A DNA stretch of 64,000 bases from Legionella lansingensis (GTDB lineage: Bacteria > Pseudomonadota > Gammaproteobacteria > Legionellales > Legionellaceae). A model generated the notes under the pieces. That model saw only the letters and a list, made by a program, of their open reading frames with translations. It was not told the DNA's origin and ran no database searches. Shown here piece by piece: positions 46,784 to 56,030 of the stretch. Position 1 is the stretch's first letter, and each line of letters begins with the position of its first letter. The stretch covers positions 868,501 through 932,500 of the forward strand of contig NZ_LT906451.1 of assembly GCF_900187355.1 (NCBI RefSeq), in the 5' to 3' direction. Position numbers and translations under genes: made by a program.

Positions 46784-47911
46784 TTATTGTTCTTTCTTAT
46801 AGTCTTCTGAATATTTTTTAGCTAAGTCTTTACCTTGCTGTAACTGTTCAGGAGTTAATGATTTCTCAAGTTCGTCGCGATATTTACTTGAGTCATTAAA
46901 GCCATTAGTAACGGCGGCACTAAACCACGCATAAGCTTCTACCGGGTTGGCTGTTACGCCGATGCCATCACGATAAAAAACCCCCATTTTATTTTGGGCT
47001 CTGCCATAGCCTTGTTCCGCTGATTTACGTATCCAACTGATGGCTTGCTCCAGGTTTTTTGTAACACCGTCACCGTATAGATACATATCTCCTATATTAA
47101 ATTGGGCATTTGCATTACCTTGATCTGCACTTTTTTGATACCAATAGGCGGCTTTTTGTAAATCCGTATTTCCTGCTTTACCCGTATCGTAAAAATAGCC
47201 GACTTCAAGTTGAGATTTCGCATGCCCTTTATCTGCACCTTTTTGGAAATACTCAAATGCCTTGGCTTCGTCTTTAGGTACACCTTCACCAAATTTGTGC
47301 AAAAGGCCCAGATTATATAGTGCACCAGGGTTCCCCATATCAGCGGCTTGTCGATACCACTTAATGGCTTCATTCAAGTCTTTTGCCACACCGGTGCCTG
47401 TGTCATACATAAATCCGATTGACAAGGCTGCTTCAGAATTTCCTTGTGCAGCAGCTTTTTTATACCAGGACATAGCAGTATCATAATTTTGTGTGACACC
47501 AGTGCCGTGGTCATACATATAACCCAAAGCATATTGTGCATCAGCGTTATTCTGAGCCGCTGCTTTCTCATACCATGAAAGCGCCTTGCTATAGCCATCG
47601 GGTGTTTCCTGATACCAATAAAAGCCGGCTAACAGAACTTGCGCATCGACATTACCCTGATTGGCTGCAGCGAGTAATAATTGCTCGGTCTTATCTGGGT
47701 TATATGTGACACCTTCGCCGTGATAGTACATTTTACCTAGCAGATATTGCGCTTTTGGATCACCTTTGGCAGCTTCTTCTGAAAGCAGGAGGAAAGCTTT
47801 CTCATAGCGTTTTTCTTTATAAGCTGCTTCACCTTCTTCTGTGGTGGCATAGAGTGGGTTTAGTAATAGGGTACAAAGTGAAAATGATAAGATATATTTT
47901 TTCATGTCCAT
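46784..47911 (-). CDS. Secreted Sel1-repeat protein, LpnE-like
   Basis: 375 residues with a signal peptide (residues 1-23, cut near LYATTEE) and eight Sel1-like repeats of 36 residues between about 49 and 340, each with the A-x-x-x-LG-x-MY-x-x-G-x-GV...A-x-x-WY-x-K-A-A core. The second and sixth repeats are degenerate. Length, signal peptide and repeat number match L. pneumophila LpnE, a host-cell entry and trafficking factor that binds eukaryotic partners. Other Sel1 proteins are plentiful in Legionella, so orthology is not certain. Start chosen at the first ATG; a second is two codons on. Confidence 0.85.
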   Translation of the reverse strand: MDMKKYILSFSLCTLLLNPLYATTEEGEAAYKEKRYEKAFLLLSEEAAKGDPKAQYLLGKMYYHGEGVTYNPDKTEQLLLAAANQGNVDAQVLLAGFYWYQETPDGYSKALSWYEKAAAQNNADAQYALGYMYDHGTGVTQNYDTAMSWYKKAAAQGNSEAALSIGFMYDTGTGVAKDLNEAIKWYRQAADMGNPGALYNLGLLHKFGEGVPKDEAKAFEYFQKGADKGHAKSQLEVGYFYDTGKAGNTDLQKAAYWYQKSADQGNANAQFNIGDMYLYGDGVTKNLEQAISWIRKSAEQGYGRAQNKMGVFYRDGIGVTANPVEAYAWFSAAVTNGFNDSSKYRDELEKSLTPEQLQQGKDLAKKYSEDYKKEQ

Positions 47912-48117
47912 AATAATAAACCTTATACTAAATTGTCCTCGTTTATAGTATATATCTAAGTCAGATTTTTGCGCGCTTTATTCAGATACGAATGATTTAA
48001 TATTCTTAATCTTAGTTGGTGCTGAGACGTTTTTTCTATGATTTTTATTTATTTTTCATGATATTAACCACATATCTGTTAAAAGTCCATTCTAACTGTA
48101 TTGCTTATCAAACGATC

Positions 48118-49377
48118 TTAGGGCGGCCCTGGCTCTATACCTTCAACTCTAGGCTCTGAGGGATTTACAGGATTAAGCTCAATCTTCCCTTTATGAGCTA
48201 TGAATTCACAACGCCTAATTAAGGAGCCTTCTATATTAAAATTCGGGTGTTTGGTGGCCGCAGTCCGTAATTCCTGGAGAGCCAAGCACAGCGATTTCCC
48301 GGTTTTTATATCTTCTATCGTTTGCCTGACTAATTGGTGATGATGACGATTCCAATGACCTGTAAAAAACAATCCAAGTGTTGGAGAGAACCAATCTTGT
48401 TTATTGTAATCAATTAATACTGCTAGTGTATTAGCTTTAGCATCATTATCTTCTCGCCACAGATGGCTATAGCATTTGTCATAAGCTATTCTAATTTGTT
48501 TCGCGGCCTCTTCCACGCCTAAATCAATCAAAAATTGTTTCTCTTGGGCAGTGAAAGAGAAGGTTTGTGGGAGGAGTACATATTGTAGTAATGTTTTGTT
48601 TGCTGTTCGCAAATAATTTGCAGGCTTGGCGCGTAAAAATTGGTCAATATCTGAGTCATCTACCTTTGCTAATTTAGCGAGAGCAATGCATATGGCAAGA
48701 AAATCTTGTGCTTTCTTTGTAGTGGACAAGGAAGTAGAAACGACCGTGGTTTTTCGTGTATATGGGCACAAAATTTGATCAGTGGTTAATTCCACCCCGT
48801 TATGAAGTAATTTTTTGCGATTTTCTTCAATGATTGCTTGTTGTTCAAATATCATTTCCATACAAAATAATACGGGTGTAGGCACTGGCTCTGTTGCATC
48901 AGAGTTTCTGAATAGTTTCGCCAGATGTATTGCGGCGGCTGCAAAGGGAGGGGAGACAATGGGCAGAACGAATTGCAAAAAACTTATTGGGTCTGTAAGA
49001 ACTAATAACGCAAATACCTGTAGTGCCTCACACTGCGTTAATATTTCCTCGCTGGAGGTACCGGTCCTATTTAATAAAATCCGTCTATAAAACTTCTCAA
49101 CCTCAGAGAGTTCGCTTTCTTGCAGTTGCTGTAAGGCAATCCGGATCCCGCTTATATCTGCAGCGCCTTCATCGATAGTCTTGCGAGCATCAATAAGTTG
49201 TTGATGCAATGCTCTTAATGTCGTTTTTGACATTAAGCGTACTTCTGAGTAATTAAGATAAGCTACCAAAACTGGATCTTGAGGGATGTCTTGTGTAGCT
49301 GCATCGATAAGAAAGGTAAGTTTGTTCTTAATGGCATTTTTAAGATTAGGAAGAGTAATTTGTGTGAATGGAGACAC
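48118..49377 (-). CDS. Unknown helical protein, effector candidate
   Basis: 419 residues, no signal peptide. One moderately hydrophobic patch (VFALLVLTDPISFLQFVLPIV, about 120-140) may be a buried or membrane-associating helix. A short segment VELTTDQILCPYTRKTTV (about 200-216) faintly recalls the start of a U-box but lacks enough support. The C-terminal 100 residues contain LGLFFTGHWNRHHHQLVRQ and GSLIRRCEF, a pattern I associate with repeated C-terminal domains in Legionella proteins but cannot name. The tail is acidic and proline-rich (EPRVEGIEPGPP). It lies 116 bp downstream of mfd on the same strand. Confidence 0.65.
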   Translation of the reverse strand: MSPFTQITLPNLKNAIKNKLTFLIDAATQDIPQDPVLVAYLNYSEVRLMSKTTLRALHQQLIDARKTIDEGAADISGIRIALQQLQESELSEVEKFYRRILLNRTGTSSEEILTQCEALQVFALLVLTDPISFLQFVLPIVSPPFAAAAIHLAKLFRNSDATEPVPTPVLFCMEMIFEQQAIIEENRKKLLHNGVELTTDQILCPYTRKTTVVSTSLSTTKKAQDFLAICIALAKLAKVDDSDIDQFLRAKPANYLRTANKTLLQYVLLPQTFSFTAQEKQFLIDLGVEEAAKQIRIAYDKCYSHLWREDNDAKANTLAVLIDYNKQDWFSPTLGLFFTGHWNRHHHQLVRQTIEDIKTGKSLCLALQELRTAATKHPNFNIEGSLIRRCEFIAHKGKIELNPVNPSEPRVEGIEPGPP

Positions 49378-49493
49378 GGAAACCCCATAAGAAAATGGTT
49401 ATATTAAGTGTTCAAAATTTATAAATTTCATACTTTAAATAGAACTGGGTTATATATCAAGCTCAAAGTTGTCTCCCAAGCTTATCATTGTCC

Positions 49494-52400
49494 TTACCAA
49501 TCAACCTCTCGATTAGCTAATTTCGTGAGTAAGGATTGCATCTCGTGAATACGCTCTTGAGCGGAAGTGCTGTCTAGAGCAACCCTTAAGCGCGAGGGAC
49601 CATCCATCTGATAGCGCTTAGCCTGTACCTGGATAAGATTGATCAGAATGCCTGGATCAATGTTTGGGTTATCATCAAACTCAATTTTTCCCTGTTGTTG
49701 AGTAGCATTAATTTTAGTGATACCCAACTTCTCTGCCAATAATTTGAGTTCTGTAACAAGCAGAAGATTTTTGGCAGAAGGAGGAAGCATACCAAAACGG
49801 TCAATCATTTCAATTTGTAAATCGCGTAATTGCTGCCTATTTTTCGCATTTGCAATCCGTTTATACATAATTAGTCGTGTATGGATATCAGCAATGTAGT
49901 CCTCGGGCAGAATGGCACTTAAGCGTAAATCAATTTCAGGTCCTTGGTACATTGGTGTGGCTAACTCAGGTGTTTTACCTGCTTTCAAATCGGTCACCGC
50001 TTTATCCAGCATTTCCATGAAGAGGGTGAAACCTATCGCCTGCATATTACCGCTTTGTTCTTCACCTAATAGTTCACCTGCACCACGAATTTCTAAATCA
50101 TGTGTAGCCAGAGTAAAACCTGCGCCTAGGTCTTCTAAAGACACGACAGCCTCAAGACGTTTAACCGCATCAGAGGTTAATAATTTCTCATTAGGTGTGA
50201 GCAAATAGGCGTAAGCTTGGTGATGAGAACGTCCCACGCGTCCTCGTAATTGGTGCAACTGAGCTAGACCAAATTTATCTGCGCGGTCGATAATAATGGT
50301 ATTTGCTGTAGGTATGTCGATACCTGTTTCAATGATTGTTGTGCATACCAATACATTAAAGCGGTGATGATAAAAATCAGACATGATGCGCTCTAACTCG
50401 CGTTCACGCATCTGACCATGCGCACTACGCACTTTGGCCTCAGGTACTAAGGTCTGTAACTCTTGGGCTATGCGTTCAATGGTCTGTATATTGTTGTGAA
50501 GGAAATACACCTGACCGCCACGTAAGATTTCCCGTAAAATAGCCTCACGCAACATGAAATCATTCTTTTCTTGCCAAAACGTTTTAATGGCTAACCTTTT
50601 GGCAGGAGGGGTTGCTATCAGGGAAATGTCCCTTATGCCTGCCATAGCCATATTTAATGTTCTGGGAATGGGGGTGGCTGTCATGGATAAAATATCAATA
50701 TGGGTGCGTAATGATTTAATATATTCTTTTTGTTTCACCCCGAAGCGATGTTCCTCATCAATGATCAGTAAACCCAAATTCTTAAACTCAATGTCTTTAG
50801 AAAAAAGTTTGTGAGTCCCAATAACAATATCCACTTGGCCATTTTTTAGAGATTGAATGACCTTTTCCGACTCTTTGCTACTGCGAAATCGTGATAACAA
50901 TTCGATATTGATGGGGAACTCAGCGAAGCGATCGCGGAAGGTTTCAAAATGTTGGGCGGCCAGAAGAGTAGTTGGCACCAATACGCAAACTTGTTTACTG
51001 TTTTGTACAGCAATAAAGGCGGCTCGCATCGCCACTTCTGTTTTGCCGAAACCAACATCACCACAAATAAGTCTGTCCATGGGACGGGGTGATTTCATGT
51101 CTTTAATGATTTGTTCAATAGCGCTTAATTGATCTGGCGTTTCAGCAAAAGGAAAGCCGCTAGCAAAGCGTTGGTAATCACCAGCGTGAAATTGGTAGAC
51201 ATAACCAGGTTTTGCTTCTCGCTTTGCATATACTTCCAGTAATTGTGCAGCTACATCGTGTATTTTCTCTACCGCTTTTTTCTTCTCTTTTTGCCATTGA
51301 TCAGAACCTAATTTATGCAGGGGGGCATTCTCACTGTCCATGCCTGTATAACGACTGATAAAATGCAGGGAGGTAACAGGAACATAAATTTTATCGTCAC
51401 CGGCGTAAGCGAGTACGAGAAACTCATTTGCCATGCCATTGCTTTCTAGAGTTTTAAGACCTTTGTAACGGCCAACCCCAAATTGTAAATGAACAACAGG
51501 GGTATCTATTCTTAGTTCAGCGAGGTCACGAATAATGAGATCGGGGTCGATCGCTTTTTGGGTGCTACGACGTTGCGGTATAATTTGCTCACCAAACAAT
51601 TGTGCTTCTACGATGATAGCGATTTGTTGATCGACTAATTCCGTACCATAAATGACCGGACCGGTTGTGATATTGATCGCCGTATTATCATGAAGAAAAT
51701 CCTGCCAGGAGCTTTGGATTTTAGGGGTAATAGAAGCTTGTTTAAGTAAATCCAATAAGACTTCTCTTCTGCCCGCGCTTTCTACAATGATGAGAAAACG
51801 CTTCTGCTTATCATTTAGATAAGTACTAAGTTTAGTTAGAGGCTGTTCGGTTTGGCGTTCTAGCGGCAGAGAAGGCGCCTTACAAATATTGAAATTAAAT
51901 ACCGCTCCTTTTTTCTCAACGGGTTCATGGTAACAGCGAAGTTGCTGATATTCATTGGCATGGGTTAATAATTCTGTTGGGGTTAAAAAGCAATGATTAG
52001 GCTTAAGAATAGGTCGGGTAATATCGTAGCTTCGTTGCTCGTAGCGTGTAGTGACTTCACTCCAGAATTGTTCGGCCTGCTCCTGAATATTTTCAATTAA
52101 ACAAATATTGACATCGGGTGGCAAATAGTCGAAAAAGGTTGCTGTTTTCTCAAAGAATAGTGGTAAATAGTATTCGATACCTGAAGGAAATTGTCCCTCA
52201 CTTACTGCTTCATAAACAGGACATTGACTTGGATTCCCGGCAAACTGTTCCCTGAAGGCGCGACGAAACAAAGTGATACTTTGTTCATTAAGAGGGAATT
52301 CTCGTGCTGGTAGAAGATGAATTTCATTAATCTTTGCGGTTGTTCGCTGCGATTCGGTATCAAATTCACGTAAGCTGTCTATGACATCATCAAATAATTC

Positions 52401-52955
52401 GATGCGAAAAGGGGCGGTACTTCCCATGGGATAGACATCAATGATAGCACCGCGAATTGCAAATTCACCATGCTCTAAGACTTTATTCACGCAGTAATAA
52501 CCCGCTTGCTGCAATTGATGTCTGAAGTGGTCTAAGTGGAGCGTTTGTCCTTCCTTTAGCAGCAAGGCATGATGATGCAAAAACTGCGGCGGACAAAGGC
52601 GATGCATGAGAGTGCTTGCCGAACTAATGACGATTGCATTTGATACTTGTTGTAGACGACTAAGCGCTGCTAACCGTTCGGAAATAATGTCTTGGTGAGG
52701 TGAAAACTGGTCATAGGGTAATGTTTCCCAATCAGGAAAAAATAGCAGTTCTGGAGCATTCTCCCTAGTACCCATGAAAAAACTTATTTCAGCTAGAAGT
52801 TGTCCGGCTGTCAGATTATCCGGAGCAATTATCAGATTAATACCTGGCCTTTGTTGACAAAACTCAGCCAGCGCTAATGGGAGACTACAGCCATGTAATT
52901 GGCCCCATGTTTGTTTCTTTGCAATTTGAGGTGGATTGAATATAAGCTTGACCAT
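49494..52955 (-). CDS. mfd: Transcription-repair coupling factor Mfd
   Basis: A DNA translocase that removes stalled RNA polymerase and recruits UvrA. The N-terminal UvrB-like domains are followed by the RNA polymerase interaction domain (DLIIRDLAELRIDTPVVHLQFGVGRYKGL). The RecG-like motor has Walker A in GDVGFGKTEVAMRAAF, the DEEH box in LLIIDEEHRFGVKQKE, TATPIPRTL and HQLRGRVGRS. The C-terminal D7 domain ends the protein. 1153 residues is standard. The start ATG has no strong Shine-Dalgarno. Confidence 0.97.
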   Translation of the reverse strand: MVKLIFNPPQIAKKQTWGQLHGCSLPLALAEFCQQRPGINLIIAPDNLTAGQLLAEISFFMGTRENAPELLFFPDWETLPYDQFSPHQDIISERLAALSRLQQVSNAIVISSASTLMHRLCPPQFLHHHALLLKEGQTLHLDHFRHQLQQAGYYCVNKVLEHGEFAIRGAIIDVYPMGSTAPFRIELFDDVIDSLREFDTESQRTTAKINEIHLLPAREFPLNEQSITLFRRAFREQFAGNPSQCPVYEAVSEGQFPSGIEYYLPLFFEKTATFFDYLPPDVNICLIENIQEQAEQFWSEVTTRYEQRSYDITRPILKPNHCFLTPTELLTHANEYQQLRCYHEPVEKKGAVFNFNICKAPSLPLERQTEQPLTKLSTYLNDKQKRFLIIVESAGRREVLLDLLKQASITPKIQSSWQDFLHDNTAINITTGPVIYGTELVDQQIAIIVEAQLFGEQIIPQRRSTQKAIDPDLIIRDLAELRIDTPVVHLQFGVGRYKGLKTLESNGMANEFLVLAYAGDDKIYVPVTSLHFISRYTGMDSENAPLHKLGSDQWQKEKKKAVEKIHDVAAQLLEVYAKREAKPGYVYQFHAGDYQRFASGFPFAETPDQLSAIEQIIKDMKSPRPMDRLICGDVGFGKTEVAMRAAFIAVQNSKQVCVLVPTTLLAAQHFETFRDRFAEFPINIELLSRFRSSKESEKVIQSLKNGQVDIVIGTHKLFSKDIEFKNLGLLIIDEEHRFGVKQKEYIKSLRTHIDILSMTATPIPRTLNMAMAGIRDISLIATPPAKRLAIKTFWQEKNDFMLREAILREILRGGQVYFLHNNIQTIERIAQELQTLVPEAKVRSAHGQMRERELERIMSDFYHHRFNVLVCTTIIETGIDIPTANTIIIDRADKFGLAQLHQLRGRVGRSHHQAYAYLLTPNEKLLTSDAVKRLEAVVSLEDLGAGFTLATHDLEIRGAGELLGEEQSGNMQAIGFTLFMEMLDKAVTDLKAGKTPELATPMYQGPEIDLRLSAILPEDYIADIHTRLIMYKRIANAKNRQQLRDLQIEMIDRFGMLPPSAKNLLLVTELKLLAEKLGITKINATQQQGKIEFDDNPNIDPGILINLIQVQAKRYQMDGPSRLRVALDSTSAQERIHEMQSLLTKLANREVDW

Positions 52956-53027
52956 GTGAAGCTAACGCATACTGTAAAATTTTAAGGCGCAGAGTATACT
53001 ACAAAGTATACGATAAAACAGTTCCAT

Positions 53028-53064
53028 GTTGGTTGATTGGGCCAAGGCCCAACAATCAACCAAC
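53028..53064. repeat. Palindromic repeat containing TTGGGCC-AA-GGCCCAA
   Basis: GTTGGTTGATTGGGCC and the right arm GGCCCAACAATCAACCAAC pair with a three-base offset. The core at 53037-53052 is the reverse complement of the sequence duplicated around the IS element at 45233, so this is an uninterrupted relative of the IS target. It sits 10 bp beyond the stop of the secreted mini-protein gene and could stop transcription. Confidence 0.65.
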
Positions 53065-53074
53065 GGCAACGCCA

Positions 53075-53452
53075 TTATTCAGGAAGACAGGAAGGATTAC
53101 AGTTGTTAGGATTAATGCTGTTTGCATCACAAGCGTTTTTAGCTAAAGCAGAGGCTTGATCTTGGGTTGGAGCAGTAAATGACCAATGTTGACCTTTTAA
53201 GTTACTTACTACACAGTGCCAACGGCCGGCTGCTACACCATTATCATAGCAAGTTGGATTGCAGTTCTCCGGGTTAATGCTGTTGGCATCACAGGCATTT
53301 TTTGCCATTGTTTCAGCACCAGCCTGATCAGGGGCAGTAAAGGTCCAATGTTGACCACGCTTGTTAGCAATATTACAGACCCAATTAGCGTTCGCTGTGG
53401 CTGTAACTAATGAAAAAGTGGCAACGAGGCCAATAAAGGTTTTCATTTTCAT
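53075..53452 (-). CDS. Secreted Cys-rich mini-protein with two tandem domains
   Basis: 125 residues with a clear signal peptide (1-22, cut after ANA). The mature part consists of two copies of a 45-residue domain. Each has W-x-C, then GQHW-T/S-FTAP, A-x-x-x-AKNACDANSINP and NCNP-T/S-C. Each domain has four cysteines, probably forming two disulfides in the periplasm or outside. The family is unknown to me. AAGGA seven bases before the ATG sets the start. The copies are about two-thirds identical, so the duplication is not ancient or is under strong constraint. It is divergent from the next gene. Confidence 0.78.
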   Translation of the reverse strand: MKMKTFIGLVATFSLVTATANANWVCNIANKRGQHWTFTAPDQAGAETMAKNACDANSINPENCNPTCYDNGVAAGRWHCVVSNLKGQHWSFTAPTQDQASALAKNACDANSINPNNCNPSCLPE

Positions 53453-53566
53453 AATGTTTTCCTTAAGGTTATGAATAAAAACGCTTAAACAGTATATATG
53501 GGTCTGAATCTGATTAAAATGTTATAAGAAGAATTACACACGTTTTTAGGCATTGGAGTAGCAAAA

Positions 53567-54538
53567 ATGGCGTTAACATTATTAAGGCTGGAAGATATTA
53601 AGCGCTGCATCACTATGAAAGAAGCGATAGATGTTATGGAAGAGGCCTTTAAACAATTGGCCAGGAGAGAAGTCATCATGCCCTTGAGGACGCCTATTCC
53701 TGTATTTAAGGAAAATGCCCTAACTTTAAGTATGCCAGCTTATTTACCAGAGCAGGGTGCATTAGGCTTAAAAGTAGTTTCAATCTTCCCCAATAATCTA
53801 AAAAAGAATTTACATAGTGTTCAAGGGGTTATTTTACTTTTAGATGCAAAGACGGGAAAAGTAGAGGCGCTTATGGAGGGGGCTTATCTCACCGCACTTA
53901 GGACAGGTGCAGTGTCAGGGTTAGCGACTAAATTTCTTAGTGATGAGAATGCTAAACATGTTGCGATTATCGGGGCTGGTGCTCAAGCTGCCACTCAGCT
54001 GGAAGCCATTGCAGCAGTAAGAAATATTGAGCAAGTTTCCATTTGGTCTCGTAATAAGGAAAGAGCGAATACTCTTGCAGAGACAATACAAAATCATTTT
54101 GAAGTTAAGACCTACAAAAAACTGGAAACAGCAATAAAGGATGCGGATATCATTTGTACGGCAACAGCAAGTACAGAACCTCTCATTCACTTAAAACATA
54201 TCAAGCCTAATGTTCATATTAATGCTATAGGTTCTCATACAAAAGACATGCGTGAAATTGCTAATGATGTGTTAGCCAACGCTTCAGTGATTGTTGATCA
54301 GAAAAGCGCAGCCCTTGCGGAAGCAGGGGAGATCATTCATGCGATTAGAAATAAAGTGCTCAAAAAAACCAGTCTTAAAGAATTAGGAAAAGTCATATCG
54401 AAACACGCCTCCCCTTACTATAAGAAAAGGTTAACTGTTTTTAAATCAGTGGGACTTGCAATTCAGGATATCAGCATTGCCCAAGCTGTGTATTGGAATG
54501 CAAAGGAAAGGCAATTAGGCACTGAATTTGAGCTCTAA
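53567..54538 (+). CDS. Ornithine cyclodeaminase / mu-crystallin family protein
   Basis: NAD(P)-dependent family that includes ornithine cyclodeaminase, alanine dehydrogenase of archaea and imine reductases. Visible: SMPAYLPEQGALGLKVVSIFPNN, the substrate Lys in LGLKVV, LTALRTGAVSGLATKFL with Arg for the carboxylate, the Rossmann AIIGAGAQAATQLEAI, CTATASTEPLI and the INAIGSHTKDMREI motif. 323 residues is normal. Which substrate it uses cannot be read from the sequence. The last 4 bp overlap the convergent rhomboid gene. Confidence 0.88.
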   Translation: MALTLLRLEDIKRCITMKEAIDVMEEAFKQLARREVIMPLRTPIPVFKENALTLSMPAYLPEQGALGLKVVSIFPNNLKKNLHSVQGVILLLDAKTGKVEALMEGAYLTALRTGAVSGLATKFLSDENAKHVAIIGAGAQAATQLEAIAAVRNIEQVSIWSRNKERANTLAETIQNHFEVKTYKKLETAIKDADIICTATASTEPLIHLKHIKPNVHINAIGSHTKDMREIANDVLANASVIVDQKSAALAEAGEIIHAIRNKVLKKTSLKELGKVISKHASPYYKKRLTVFKSVGLAIQDISIAQAVYWNAKERQLGTEFEL

Positions 54539-55104
54539 AGAAAGTAGCTGGTCACTAGCCCTGCCAGTAATCCGAACAGATGGCCCTCCCAGGAAACTCC
54601 TTTTTCTCCAGGAAAAATTCCAAGAAAGATACCGGCAAAATAATAAAGGCTAATAAGACCTAAAATAATGGCAGTTACACTGCCTTGTTGGTAAATATCG
54701 CTAACTAATACACCCCAATACCCCGTGATTAATGCGCTAGCACCAATATGAATACCTGGTTTCGCAAAACACCAAATCAAGAATCCACTAAGGAGGGTGA
54801 TGCTTAAGGTCACCCATAAAAAATAACTTAATCCATTTATCAATATAAAATTACTCAATACGAGTAGGGGAATAGAGTTAAAAAAAAGATGATTAAAATT
54901 TGCATGTAAGAATGGAGAAAAAATGATTCCTGGGAGTCCATAGACACGTCTAGGAATAATACCTAAATAATACAAGCGATTATTAACAAAAATATTGATG
55001 AAATAGACCAGCCACACTATCCCCAAGATAATAATGAGAGTATTCATGTTGGCTTGGGTTTGTCTGATGATGAGTGCCAAACTCGTATATAATTCTTCAA
55101 GCAT
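54535..55104 (-). CDS. Rhomboid-family intramembrane serine protease
   Basis: Cleaves membrane proteins within the bilayer. Six hydrophobic segments in 189 residues. The catalytic pair is visible: Ser123 in HIGASALITGYWG and His175 in SWEGHLFGLLAG. The HANFNHLFFNSIPL motif (about 67-80) is the conserved H-x-x-x-x-HL-x-x-N of transmembrane helix 2. Here the catalytic motif is GASA rather than the commoner GASG. An in-frame ATG 19 codons on is an alternative start. It is last in the minus-strand unit xseA - M23 peptidase - rhomboid. Confidence 0.85.
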   Translation of the reverse strand: MLEELYTSLALIIRQTQANMNTLIIILGIVWLVYFINIFVNNRLYYLGIIPRRVYGLPGIIFSPFLHANFNHLFFNSIPLLVLSNFILINGLSYFLWVTLSITLLSGFLIWCFAKPGIHIGASALITGYWGVLVSDIYQQGSVTAIILGLISLYYFAGIFLGIFPGEKGVSWEGHLFGLLAGLVTSYFL

Positions 55105-55122
55105 GGTCTGTTAACCCTATAA

Positions 55123-56025
55123 TCAAGGAGTAGGTTTTTGCGCTGCTTGCGGAAGTGTTTTTGGAACGCTGGTGCTTGCAGTAATTACACGTACAGGGAC
55201 AAAAAGAAGAGGGTCCACTAGGGTTTGATTCATTATCATCGACCAGTGCAAATGAGGTCCTGTTGCACGGCCCGTTTTGCCTACAGTGCCAATCTGATCA
55301 CCCTGTTTGACGTGATCCCCTACCTTCACATCAATCCGTTTAAGATGAGCATAGAGGGAGAAAACGCCCATGCCGTGATCGACAATCACGGTGTTCCCTG
55401 TAAAGAAATATTCCTTTGTGCTTATGACATTACCTTTGGTAATCACTCGAACGGGTGTATCTTCGGGAGCCGCGATATCTAAACCAGAATGAGGTGGACG
55501 AGGTTGATTATTAAACACGCGTTTTAAGCCAAAGAGTCCACTGATGGGTCCATGACTGGGTGCTTTAAATCCCTCTGCAAAGGGATCTGTTGGGGTAAAT
55601 TGAGCATATAAAAGCGCCATCTCTTTGTTTTCTTCGTCAATGCGTATCTTATCTTCTGTGTAAGGGTCAACTAAGCGCTGATTCCCAATGGTTAACGATT
55701 GTGTGGCGTAGAATTTATTACTGACATGAAAGGGAATGGTCATTTGGTAGGGCTTGGTCATGATGAGATTCTGAATCGACTCATTCTTATCTAAAGGGAT
55801 GCCAACGACTAATAACCATTGGTTGGGTCTAGAGCTAGGGAGAACCACAATTTTTTTATTGTCATAATAGACTTCAGGTTTTTGTTTGAGATCGATGGGG
55901 ATAATGGTCACTCCTCCGTTCACAGAGTGATTTTCAGGCAGAACATTCGCTGTAGCAATGAGACTATTTCCCCATAGAAATAACAACGACGTCATACATC
56001 CTACCCATTTCATCCAATCCTTCAT
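55123..56025 (-). CDS. Periplasmic M23 (LytM-type) zinc peptidase
   Basis: 300 residues with a signal peptide (about 1-26, cut near IATA). A beta-rich N-terminal domain (PEVYYDNKKIVVLPSSRPNQW) precedes the LytM domain (about 160-275). Zinc ligands are visible: HSGLDIAAPEDTPV (His and Asp) and GPHLHWSMI (H-x-H), with the SLYAHL His. It is therefore predicted to be an active murein endopeptidase, unlike EnvC/NlpD-type activators that have lost the ligands. It lies 5 bp after xseA. Confidence 0.9.
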   Translation of the reverse strand: MKDWMKWVGCMTSLLFLWGNSLIATANVLPENHSVNGGVTIIPIDLKQKPEVYYDNKKIVVLPSSRPNQWLLVVGIPLDKNESIQNLIMTKPYQMTIPFHVSNKFYATQSLTIGNQRLVDPYTEDKIRIDEENKEMALLYAQFTPTDPFAEGFKAPSHGPISGLFGLKRVFNNQPRPPHSGLDIAAPEDTPVRVITKGNVISTKEYFFTGNTVIVDHGMGVFSLYAHLKRIDVKVGDHVKQGDQIGTVGKTGRATGPHLHWSMIMNQTLVDPLLFVPVRVITASTSVPKTLPQAAQKPTP

Positions 56026-56030
56026 GACCT

